A DNA stretch of 64,000 bases from Eleginops maclovinus. Taxonomy: Eukaryota; Chordata; Actinopteri; Perciformes; Eleginopidae. The DNA lies in assembly GCF_036324505.1 (NCBI RefSeq), contig NC_086365.1, positions 7,808,655-7,872,654 on the forward strand, written 5' to 3'. This document shows positions 12,201 through 23,300 of this stretch, piece after piece (within the stretch, counting starts at the first letter, position 1; the number at the start of each line of letters is the position of its first letter). Both the position numbers and the translations under genes were made by a program. The notes under the pieces were generated by a model that had not been told where the DNA came from, did not search any database, and saw only the letters and a list, made by a program, of their open reading frames with translations.

Positions 12201-15200
12201 GTGTTTTGGCTTTGCATACCAGCACATTGGGTTCTCCTAATTGGGCTATGACAAGGTTTCAGCTTACAGGCCTCATTTTTTAAGGGTGCTTAGGCTCAGG
12301 AAGTAGAGCAGGTTACACACTAATCGCTGTAGTGATGCTTCAGTTTTTTTGCTCCTGTCTTCCATACTTTAAGTTCCCTGCACTCGACATTTCTCATAGC
12401 CAGTAGCTTACAGTACATGACTGCTGATTCTGAGTTTCAGTGAAATATTACAACATGCAGGGCACTATAGTAATTATATCATGTTTAAAGTTTAGGAATG
12501 TGTTTTTGTTCAGATTTTGTTAACGACTGTAAATATATTTCATTTATTCACCCACCTGTTTAATGAAGAGAGTGTGAGAGTGGCTAATATACGAGTTACA
12601 ATAGCAGTGAAGCTCGTGTCTCTTCATTTTTGAATTATTTGTCTTTCTTATTTGACACCTTAAAGTATCGTTTTAACTCTCCTGTGTCTTGTGTTTCCCC
12701 GACAGGTTATCCTGCAGAGAGGTGAGTGTCACACAAACACACACACTCTGGTTTGTCAGATGATATACATGAATGGAAACTGAGACTAGCTGTGGTTTCT
12801 TTTTCTTTTGAACCGTCTAAGTTTCTATTACTTGCCTCCTGCAGGCTTTGGAAATGGTTCGTAAAGAAGCATAATTCCTTTTTAAATCTAGTTCATTCTC
12901 GCCAGCCTACACTGTACTCCAATCTTCTTTCCATCAACCACCATTTTCTCCTAACTTATTTAACACTTGTTTAGCACCCCACATGGTGTTCCTTTATGTG
13001 TTTTATTTAGCGTTTCCCTTCGGTCTATGCAAAGTTTATAGTACTGACTCTGTCTGGGAGTCACGGAGACAGACAAACTCTTCGAGCTATAACATTTTTA
13101 CAGGTGTTTTTGTCAGCTGGACTACAAGAGAGAAAGAGGGTTAAACTTTAAGAGCTCAAATACCTGGATTTATATAGGTATGGTAAAAGGCTGGTGTTTG
13201 CACTCAAATGCCAATACATTGCACAAAAAGTCAAATCTCGTCTTCCTGTTTCGGCTGGGAAACATCTAAATAATGTGTAAAGTGAAAGCTGGCTCAGTTG
13301 CGATCCTCCTCAGAGTCTCAGGTAGTTCATGACTTATTTAATAAGAGGCATGTTCCACTTCAGTTTACTTGCCGCTCATTGTCGTTGTTCACTGAGGGAT
13401 TTAAAGAAATACATCCAGGGCGAAAGTCTCATATTCAAATGTATTACCTTGTATCAGACACGTATACTTACAGAATATTTATTATTAATAATAATAATAA
13501 TAATAATCATAAATAAAAATAAGATTTATTTAATGTTAAAAACTGATTTATTTTTTAATGTTTTTCCATTAAAGGAAAAATAGTTAACATTTGTGAAAAA
13601 TCTGCACAATTAAGACGCCAAAACAACACATTTATGGAATTTTACAGGTAATTTGACTGACAATTGTTTTCATTAGCGTTAAATTTAGAGATCCTTTTTT
13701 AAAAATTTATAAATAAGTAAAAATCTGAATTCCAAGTTCACAGACGGAGCCCTGGTCTTCAAACCAATATGTCCAACCAATATTTGTAAGGTCTCATTTA
13801 GGAAAAGTATCTTGCAAAATTATGGGATTTAAAAATGTGTATCATTTGCAATATTTTCAGCCCATTTAGCTTTTTATATACATAACATTATCCTGGGCAC
13901 TATCCGTCCTTGTCTTTAATTCCTCTGCGCTTTTGTGTTTGTGCGTCAGTCAGGAAACAGGAAGTGATTTACGCTTATTGAACACTGACTTGTTGCCGGG
14001 TTACAACTACTGACGTACAGATTTTCTGATGGTCTGTGTGTGTGTGTGATGTAAACTCAGGAAAGTGTAAATGGTGCTGTCTCATGCTCAACTGTCTCTC
14101 TGTTCGAGTGTAGTTCACCCCTGGGAGGTCATTAAACACACACACACGCACACGCACACGCACACGCACACACACACAGACCCAAAGGAGTGATGATGGA
14201 GCTTTGGAGGCATGAAAGCAGTTTACTGACTTTGAAATCATTACCTTCAAATTACTGAGCAGGCTGCTGGTGGGATGGCAGTGCAAATAGTCCCATGTTT
14301 ACCACTTACAAATAAACTTCATCAGACCACTTGGGGTAAACTGTAGAGACAACTACATACGAATGAGATGACTTTACAAGCATTGAAGATAACAAACAAG
14401 GAGTAGCTGACCCCTTTTTGCATATGTCTTGTTACTTAACATGGCATTTAAAGTTCTCTTTGTTTTTAACTTGTTGATGTTTGTTTGTTGTCTGTTTCTT
14501 TATGTACATTGTTAAATAGATGTTTAACCTCAATGGGAAACGCTCGTTGTAAATAAATGTTAAAGTGTTGTAGAGTAGGTTGTGTGAGGTTAATAAGTTC
14601 TGTGTATGGTCAGTTTAGGACTGTAGAACCTGTAGAAATTAGTGCACATCATTTAGAGCTGTTAGCTAGATGCCCCTCAACCTACCGAATTCCAAACAGA
14701 AACCCAACAAATCCATCTCTTTCTTTAGCCTTGGATCCCACAATTTGTTTCCTGAACAGCATTGTCACAACAGCCCTGCAGTTGTGTAGCATTTTTTACA
14801 GGGAAAAGTAACACATTACCTTTACAATGTATTTATACTATTACACACATTCCAACTACGGTATATAGTTGTTTATTTTTTCTACTTTGGAATTTTCTAA
14901 TTATGTGCAATTCCTTGTTTTTTATGCTGCTACTATAACGAAAAAACATCCAGATTTTAGATCTATGTATAATGAATATTACTTTAAGTAAAACACATGC
15001 TTTTCTATCCAGGTTCAGTCAAAATGTCTGCTGTGAAAAGTGCTGTAAGAAGTCAAAGTGAACCTCATCCATCTCTCTCCTCTCCATTAGGAGCCCCAGT
15101 GAAAGGGTGGCAGAGCATCCCGTGTTACCCCCGCCGCGTTCTGCCTCCTGTCCAAACCCCGAGACTTTGGGCCTCCTCAGGGTCCCTCACCCCCCGTCCA

Positions 15201-16219
15201 CAGCCTCCTCCCTGTACTCCTCCACCTCCAATCACAGAGTGTTCCTCCCCGACACAGCCCAGGTACCTCCTGAAAACACGTTTTCTGCATTCACATTGGA
15301 TCATTTAAGGATACAGAACATGATGTGTGTGTTGTGTGACGTTCAGGTACCGAGGAGGCTCCCTACGGTTTTGTCTCGCCTGTTGAGAAGAGACTGTGTG
15401 AGCGGCGGAGAGGAGAGGGAGGCCGAGCTGCATCTGTACGCCGTGTCACACACATCCAGACTCTACCTCCATCTGCAGAGCTCATGGAACAGCTTCATTA
15501 TTGTGAGGGATCATTTAAAAGTGCCTCACCCATTTAGCATTGCACTCCCATTACATTAAGACTTAAGATGGACTGTAAAAAAAAAAGAAAAGAATCACAT
15601 CTTTTGCTTTTTGATTGCACTTATTCTACCTACTTGGCAAAACTTGGTGCCTACATTACCCACAATGCATTTCACAGGTCTATTGAATGGTTTTCTATTT
15701 CAGTGGACTTTAAGGCAGAACTTTTTTCTGGAACTGTATGTACCTCTTGTTGTTTGTTTATGGTTCCTGTGTGTGTTTGTTTTCAGAGGTCCACCCTGTC
15801 ATTAGACCCGTTCTACAGAAGGAGGTGCAGTACCTCATCTCCTGGAAAAATCCTTCCTGGCATCAGGTAACAACCTTTATTGATCCCCGTTGGGAAAGTC
15901 AGGCGTTATACAGTAACAGAATAAGAGAGAAAGCACAGAGTACACATGAGAATACACACAAGGGAAATAACAACACAATTATAATAAAATAAAAACAAAA
16001 TAAGAATAACAGTATGAATAGAAATAACAAAAGTCTCTGTAACACAAATAAAATAGACTTTGAGCATTGCGTAAAAAACTTTGGTTAGATTTTGATTATC
16101 ATTTCACTGCCTGGTTCTTTCACAGGTTGTCTTTTATTACATTAACTTTTAACTTAACAATTTTTCAAAGCGGATGACTTTAAAAAACATCACCGAGGTT
16201 TTGAGAAACTTGGATGAAC

Positions 16220-16265
<46 letters not shown>

Positions 16266-19136
16266 CTGGGAGCGGACTGCTCACCTGTTTGCTCAGCTGA
16301 GCTCAGAGCTGCTGCAGGAGGGGATCGGTGAGGAGAGTCTGTACCTGCTGCTGCAGGAGCTGAGCACCGCCGCTCACCGTAACATCGCTCTGCGCCAACT
16401 CTTCTGGAGGGTGAGAGCTCAAACAGTCACACCAACTGATCACAAGGCAACATAATATAGTACAATTGAATGTGTGCTAGGTGTCTCTAACTGGCTTTTT
16501 TCCTCGACCAAACTATTCATTGACAATTGACATGGGAAAAGAAATTGCTGCGGCCCGTACTTTAAGTATTGGGATTTATTTGCTCCTCTAATTGCCCTCC
16601 ACTAGCTCAACATATCTCATTCGCATTTTCAAGATTAAAAAATCCTAATAAATACAAAGTGCACTGACTTGTGATTAAAGCTCTTTTTCCATATAATGTA
16701 TTCAGAAAGCCAGAATAAACTTCAGTAAAGATTTATTTATGTCGCATGTTGTGTTTCAGTCCACTGAGCTGTGCGGGTTCCTGGTTCAATCTCTGGAAGA
16801 ATCTCTGCACGGCGGTCAGAGCTTCCATGGAGTCTACACGGCAGATCAATTACTGTAAGAGTGTGTGTGTGATCTGAGGTTGTAAGCTGCTTTGATTTTA
16901 CACAACACACTTATGGCTATTTAAGAATGCAGAAGGCTTAGTGTGTGTTCATATTCCTATATTTATCTCCCTGCTTCCTGTTTGTCAACTAAACGGAAAC
17001 TAAATGTATTGATTGTATATATTTTAGCATGCATAAATATGTCCAGTAGCATCCTATAAGTAAAGCTGTGTGTTAATATAAGTCAATCTGCACAAATGAG
17101 TGGGGCTAAAGAGAAGATGTGTTGGTCCAGAGAGTAATAGCATATGTTATATGTGTACATGTTGAATCAGTGCTCTGACTCTAACACCAGCTCGATGTTC
17201 CTGCACAGACTCAGCACTCTGATCGTGCAGACGCTCGCCATCATGTTCAGAGAGACGGAGGTGGAGCCAGCCAGATTCAACCTGCTCTCCGCCAAAAAGT
17301 AAGCATCCTCCCTGTGCTCTGTATATTTCAATAGTATATAAATATCCAAATACATATTTATTCCGCTGTAAAGTCCTTTTTTAAAGTTTCTCTCTCCCTG
17401 CAGAGGTGCCATGGCCTCCAGAATGCTGCTTGCCTTGATTTGTGATGCAGAACTACATACGCAAAAGCAAAGATCTCTGGGACACTGTGAGGTCAGTGAC
17501 TCTCTGCTCACATTTATATCATAAGTATTATTTATATAATCCGTTTTTAATGTAATACTTGTCCTTCTGCCAGCTTCAGGCCTTACTAGCGGAGTATCTG
17601 GACGCTGCCTGCACTCTGCTCTTCGAGCTGCTGCTTTTAGGCCATGAGGTGAGTTTTACCTGCAGGTCAACATGCATAAATAATGGTTGCTACCTCAATA
17701 GAGCTTTCACTTTTACTTTAGATATACTGTGCAAATTTGTCCACAGTATTCTCCTATGTTCCTATCACATTTTTCTTGTATAATGTTGAACCAGTTTGCC
17801 AGAGTAAATCCAAACTTTGTGTCAGCCGGTGACTAAACACGTTATTGTAACTTTTCTGCGTTTAAGGCCAGCAGATGTTCCCTCACTGAGAACTTCCTGT
17901 CTGTTGGCTGGATCCTCAGAGTCCTGCAGCCCCATCCTCACCTGGTAAACTTGCCAATCCTGTTTTACCTTCATTGGGTGTTTTTTACTGCTGGTTCTCT
18001 CCTTTACAAAAGTCAGCCTCTTACAACACCATTGTCGGATCAGTTTTGTCTCCTTATCTCTTTCTTATTAACAACAATAAATGTACAATACATCCAGGTT
18101 GAATCCTCACATTATAACCAGCATTTCCTTTTGCCTTCACTCGTTAACTTGACCAACATAGGTCATATCAGCGCAAAATAATAATAATTCCCTTTGTAAA
18201 AGTAGCTTTTACTAGTAGCTTAGTAAAATCGTTTTCATTTGGTTCCTACAACTTTGAGAGAGTAAGACATCTTCTCTTCAGTGGATAGTGTCAACTTCAA
18301 AGAGGTGTTTTCAAATTCCTCTACTAAAGGGGGAGATGTCTGGGCACTTCCCTCAGATTTGAGATTTAAACGTAACCTGGGCAAAGTCAAATCAGGAATT
18401 TCACAAATTTGAAAGCCGAACGGCCACACAGGGAACTGCAAACACAACCACATTTTGTATCAACAGAGTCCTTATCTTAATCAAAGTCTGGCTGATAATA
18501 TATAAAACACAGAAACTGTGTGAGAGAAAAAAGAGACAGATTACACAGTAGTGACACTTCAAGTCTAAAAGAGCTGTGGTGCATTTCAAACCTGAAATGA
18601 AAGTGGTTGTTGTGACTCACTCCTCTCCTTGCCTCCCTGCAGATGTCCTTTGTCAGTCACCAGGCCCAGCAGGTGGTTGTGGTTCTGTCTGACCTGCAGG
18701 ACTCCCTCCTCCCTCCCTCTCAGTCTGTGCTGCTCTTCCAGCGCTGTCGCCTCCTGCTGGCCTGCCTGCAGTACAACAACATGCTCGCTCAGCACCTCAG
18801 GTCTCACTTCAGAGAGGAGTTCAGGTCTGTGCTCAAAATTCATGGTGGTAAAGGAAGACTGAATTTAAGAAGTAAAATAAATGTACCACAAATGAACCCT
18901 AATCGTCCCAGTGTTTAATTTCAGTAACTTTTCTAAAAACTTGAGTAGAGTCTGTCAAATTGCACAAGTTGTATCAGGTTGAAGACCTTAAGGATGCAAG
19001 TTCAATTATCTGTTCATTTCCTGCCTGCAGGTACTTTGTGAAGCTGTCCTGTGTTGAGATGAAGCTTCCCCCTCACTACCCGATCAGCCCCCCCACCCTG
19101 CGGCTGGTTGAGCAGATCCTCACTCTGCTCAAGTGA
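9204..19136 (+). CDS. c12orf56: C12orf56-family protein, complete 14-exon gene
   Basis: Exons: 9204-9455, 11905-12100, 12706-12721, 15091-15262, 15347-15502, 15787-15866, 16266-16410, 16760-16854, 17209-17298, 17404-17491, 17574-17648, 17867-17944, 18643-18824, 19031-19136. Phases close throughout and give 576 aa. The start follows from the family-like opening around LKRNTERAVYERIRAYEPCV. The middle holds HLYAVSHTSRLYLHLQSSW, and the C-terminal half (exons 7-14) is leucine-rich and predicted helical, ending LRLVEQILTLLK. No enzyme motif, signal peptide or membrane segment is seen, and the family's function is unknown. The length is close to my recollection of the human protein (about 620 aa). 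Exon 3 is a 16-nt microexon needed for frame. Intron 4 is only 84 nt and is itself open. Exon 7 uses an acceptor preceded by a TG repeat. The gene is head-to-head with the tetraspanin and tail-to-tail with the BAAT-like gene. Confidence 0.85.
9456..11904 (+). other. intron 1 of the C12orf56-like gene
   Basis: AT-rich intronic sequence. It contains one probable left-end fragment of a dispersed MITE family (gtgctgcaacctatgactat near 10544) and a weak LINE-tail-like stretch (aaagcactatataca near 11680). No nested gene was recognised. Confidence 0.6.
12722..15090 (+). other. intron 3 of the C12orf56-like gene
   Basis: The intron holds a (TAA)n run near 13480-13510 and a CA-type array with cacacg variants near 14138-14180. 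Otherwise it is unremarkable AT-rich DNA without exon-like reading frames. Confidence 0.55.
15876..15990 (-). mobile_element. LINE-like 3' tail, minus orientation
   Basis: The sequence tttattgatccccgttggga is the complement of the tccc-a-cggggatcaataaa ending of several fish LINE families. It begins nine bases after the start of the exon 6 donor GT (15867), so the insertion end almost touches the splice site. The 5' extent is unclear because the following sequence is A-rich and degenerate. Confidence 0.45.
16225..16263 (+). repeat. (TG)n microsatellite acting as the upstream part of a 3' splice site
   Basis: About 19 TG units run directly into TAG/C, the acceptor of exon 7 of the C12orf56-like gene (exon starts 16266). 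There is almost no conventional pyrimidine tract between repeat and acceptor. A TG run contains no AG, so a branch point upstream of it (for example around 16217) remains possible. Confidence 0.9.
17945..18642. other. intron 12 of the C12orf56-like gene with an unexplained minus-strand reading frame
   Basis: The minus strand holds a 72-codon frame (18453-18238, start MWLCLQFPVWPFGFQ, end SYSLKVVGTK) with an acceptor-like tttgcag just inside it. The composition looks protein-like (EIPDLTLPRL..., VEEFENTSLK...). I do not recognise the protein, and no partner exons were found. It may be a pseudogene fragment or chance. Confidence 0.25.
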
Positions 19137-19565
19137 TCGCACAAACACACGAGTGCACTTAAACCTGGAAACAGCTGTGACAGCGTGTGCCTTTACCTCA
19201 GTGTGAGTGAGTTTAAGCTCCTGATGCATGAATCATCTCTGCTGCTATTACAGAGGAAACTAAAGATCGCAGCAAACATAATATGACTTCTTTCCACCAC
19301 ATTTAAATGTTCCTATGATGCTGTGAAGCAAAAAACCTAATCTGGAATTCATGAGTGTTAGCAGTGCTATAAGCTAAATGCTAACACAGTAATGTTTAGC
19401 CGGTGTTTACAGTCTTCACCATCTTCGTTATAATAGCGTGAAAAGATATGAAAACAAACATTCCTGATGTTTGTTTGGATTCTGCCTATGTGTATAATTG
19501 AACATCTAGATGTGTCTGATGTCATACCTGTAAATCTGCAAAGTGTTTTGGTGATACGCACTCTA

Positions 19566-19571
19566 AATAAA
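19566..19571 (+). terminator. poly(A) signal of the C12orf56-like gene
   Basis: AATAAA lies 430 bp after the stop codon at 19136, within AT-rich 3' untranslated sequence. It is the first canonical hexamer downstream on this strand. Confidence 0.6.
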
Positions 19572-20164
19572 GTGAAGTTATAGATAAAGTCTTTGAAATC
19601 TGTTATAAATGATAGCTGAACCTGAGATCACTCGATATTGTTTCAGTTGAGATCAGAATAAAAAGTATTAAACTTGCATAGATTTTAAGATGTTTTCGAT
19701 GGATGAGTTGTAAAACTTTTCTTCGTTCAACTGGAAAGGGTTACCAGCTTTTTGTTTTTTAGCTTGCAACACAACTCCATACGCTAAGGATGTATGTCGG
19801 CAATTCAAAATAATTCAAGTTCACATTCACGGTAGATTAATTTGCATTGAACGCTGCTTTTTCACGGTCACCCTCAGTGTTTTCTGTCGTCCATCAGAAA
19901 ATATACTTTCACTTTGAATATAAGGCTGTATTTACCTTTGAAAAAAGACAACTGAAACTTTTTGGAAGATTAATTTAATTCATTGAACAAAATAAAGCTG
20001 ATTTAAAATAGTACATAATATACAATCTTTTTATGTAATATCAAATGTACAATTTATAATAACATACATTTTCTGACTAACATTCACAACATTTTATATA
20101 TATATATATATATATGCATTTACATTATGGCACATATAACCCAACCTTACATTTTAAGGCACAA
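19572..20164. other. convergent intergenic region
   Basis: AT-rich sequence between two converging genes. It contains a (TA)n run at about 20095-20115 and no recognisable gene. Confidence 0.6.
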
Positions 20165-20170
20165 TTTAAT
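20165..20170 (-). terminator. candidate poly(A) signal (ATTAAA) of the BAAT-like gene
   Basis: Read on the minus strand this is ATTAAA, the commonest variant hexamer, 176 bp downstream of the stop codon at 20346. No canonical AATAAA was seen closer on that strand. Confidence 0.4.
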
Positions 20171-20345
20171 CAAAAGAAACAACCTCGTGATAATTTAAGG
20201 GAAAAACATTTGTTCTGTTCTTCGATCCATCAGAAGAACTGGTCAACACATTGAAGAACATGAGGTCACAAGGTCATTTTAAAAGGTAGTAAACACGACC
20301 TTATCACACAGAACGAAGGTTTCTGGGAATGATTTGTGTAAGCCT

Positions 20346-23300
20346 TCACAACTTTGCTCTGGGGTTGGAGCTGGAGTACAGATTCTGCTGCAGAAAAGCT
20401 AAGATCTTTTTCCAGGAGTCTTCCTGAGCATCTGAATGGGGTTTGGTTGTTCCTCCCCACAGCAAAATCACGGTGTCTGTGAGATTCGGAATCGGAGGAT
20501 TAACACCAGGGTATTTTTAAATAGGAATAGTTTATCTATTTGCACTCGGATGAAAATAGCTACATTGCATGCATTCAGCTATTTAACCCAACCTCTAATG
20601 TCATTACTAACTAACAGTTAAACATGTGTCTCTGCAATGAGTTATACAACCGGGGTGTAAGTGGCCAATGTGACCGTATACAGTACACACCGCAGTGTTG
20701 AATATTTTCACCCACGTGCAAATAGCTTTGTTCACTATAGTCAACAACATTTTTTACTGTCGTAGTGATGTAGCGTGGGATCCTGGGAGTTTGTCATTGC
20801 AGCTTTCACTGCCTGAGTTTCATGTGGGACCCTGAATGAGCAGAACTCACCTTTCTGTCCAGCCTTTTTGAACTTTGTAGCTCTGAAGTGAGGAGAGTAG
20901 GGCGGCTCAATCAAATGTCCAGCATCCGGGTACTCGAGTCTCGTCAGCAGGTGCTCGTTTCCTGCTGCACGCATCATCTGTGTAAGCTGAGGATCGGATA
21001 ACAACATCGCAGTGTTAGTGCTGCAAAGCTGAACTACAATACATTGCTGGCTTAAACTTGTAAGAATTAAATCATTATTTATCCCGGGGGTAATTAGGTT
21101 TTGTTACTTTTTTAAATTTTAGAATAAAAATAGTCGAAATAAAAATGTTCAATTAAAGATATAATAAAATCGAATAACAAAATGTATATAATTATAAACA
21201 TAAGAAGTGAAAGAAAAAAGTGTGCGCATAGAACAATATATAACAACATTTAATATTTACAAATGTTTGTATTACTTTACTATAATAATACATTTTATTT
21301 AAAGAGTGTAAAAGATAGGTGTGTGTGTGTGTTCTCACATCCTCTGCAGACTCCACCGTGGGCCAGTTTTGATCATCAATGCCGTTCACCAACAACATTG
21401 GACAATTTATTTTCCCCACCTCAAAGAGAATACACAAAGAATAACTTCAATATGCATTCGTCAGAATAAAGCAACAGCAATCAATAAATAAAGCAAGAGT
21501 AGTGCAGGGCAACTAAAACCAGGAAATGAGTTAGAATCTTAGCACTGTGCCTTGTCTCAAAGTCAACGTTTTGTTTTTCGATTAGTTTTGTTAGAGGACT
21601 AAAATCAATTCTGTGGTAAATAGAAAATGAGGAGATTTTTATTGTTCTACGACATAAAATGTGTCAGTAAATACCCCACTAGTGATTTATATATAAAGAT
21701 AAAGCTTCTTTGTGTTTTCAAAACAGCGTTTGCAAACAAGTGCCTAAGGGACTTTTCTAAATGCCACCCGGCTTAACATTAGACCCCTTTAGCTTAGCAG
21801 TTGTGACCTGGTGACTAAGATGTAGTTAGTTTATAGCCTAAAGTTAAGCAAATTCTGTAGGTTGCATTGAGGCTTCAAAATGTTTAAAAATGCTAACTGT
21901 GGAGATGATCTTGCTGAACAAAATATGTACGAAAATACATGTTTACATTGCAGCTTCATAAATAACTTCGACACAAACATTTTAAGAATGTAGGATAATA
22001 AAAAGCCTGTTATCTGTTAAAGGTGTGTTATCCTATCCTAGTTATTAGTACAATTACTTACGTCCACTTTCTGTGAGATATCATCGGTAATCGGTAGGCC
22101 CATATCTCGCCAAATCTCATGGTTGTTCTCATCCATGCGCACCTTGTGTGAGTTCCTGACATTACAAATAATCGTTCCCATCAGTCCAGCTTTAACACTT
22201 TATGTACTGTAGTTCTGTTACTGACAAAATAACAGAGTACTTACTTGAACAACTCATTTCCGAGGTCCCCCCACGTGCAAATATGTGGCTGCCACTAATG
22301 CAAACACAGCAACGAGGCTGGAACAAAACACAAAGGGAGTTCTCACTGTTTATCAGGGCCACTTTCAGCCCTCTGTGGCACATGGTTTTTTTAAAGTTAT
22401 TTTTTGGGGGCTTTTTGCTTTTAATCGGATAGGACAAGGGAGAGTGACAGGGAGGTGGGAGAAAGAGTCGGGGTGGGATCCGGAAAGGACCACGGGTCGG
22501 GAATCGAACCCGGGTCGCCGGCGTATGTTGCAGGTGCCCCAGCCAGTTGCCCCACGGCTGGGGCCCTGTGGCACATAGTTTAACAGCCTATAGTTTATTT
22601 TTAGTTATTTTGTTCTATTGTTACTACATTTGTCACTTGCCTTGATGAGTTTGCTCCAAGCTGCCAAGGTGAAGGTCACAATCGAGCCGAGAGAGAGTCC
22701 AAAAATTCCAACTCTGTCCGATATCACTTGAGGATGGTCCTTTATGATATTAAACGCTGTCTGTGTGGATGATAGAATGAAAACCAGAACGTTTGATGCT
22801 AGTCTTTGAGACACATGAAGCCTGAATATAGAATTTTAATAGAATATTATAACCAAGACAAACCTCGAAATAGTTGAACTGTAAGCCTGCTGAGTTTATC
22901 TCACTAGGGTCAAAATACATCAGCGCCATAGAAGCATAACCGTGAGACGCCAGCAAGGCCGCACGATATTCCAGCAGCCCCCCGCCTCCCCCCCACATAT
23001 CCAGCAGGCCAGGGAAGGGGCCTGGCCCTGAGGCGGGCACAGACATAATAAAACCAATCACTTTTTATGCTATAATCTAACCAAAAGCAGGAGGAGTTTT
23101 TTTTAGGTGACGCAGGTGTACCTACCGTGGGGTATGAATAGAGTCCCTCTCACTCCTTTCTCTTTGATTTCGATCCTCCGAACCCCCGGAGCCATATACC
23201 ATCTCTCTGTGAGTGCAGAGGCCAGAGGAGCCTGCTCCCTGAAGCCCCCACCAACATGTCCGCTGTACACCGAGATGTTGACTAGCTGAGGGATGCACAC

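Noticed and set aside
15013..15090. Upstream acceptor (tctatccag) for exon 4 of the C12orf56-like gene
   Set aside because: Reading from 15013 in the incoming phase meets a TGA after about 15 codons; the acceptor at 15089-15090 keeps the frame open.
15789..15866. Alternative frame of exon 6 reading VHPVIRPVLQKEVQYLISW
   Set aside because: It looks protein-like, but its end phase leads exon 7 into the wrong frame. The RSTLSLDPFYRR frame joins exons 5, 6 and 7 correctly.
22490..22565. tRNA gene on the minus strand (B box ggttcgattcc)
   Set aside because: The segment continues into a SINE body and tail and is flanked by a target-site duplication; no full cloverleaf was seen.
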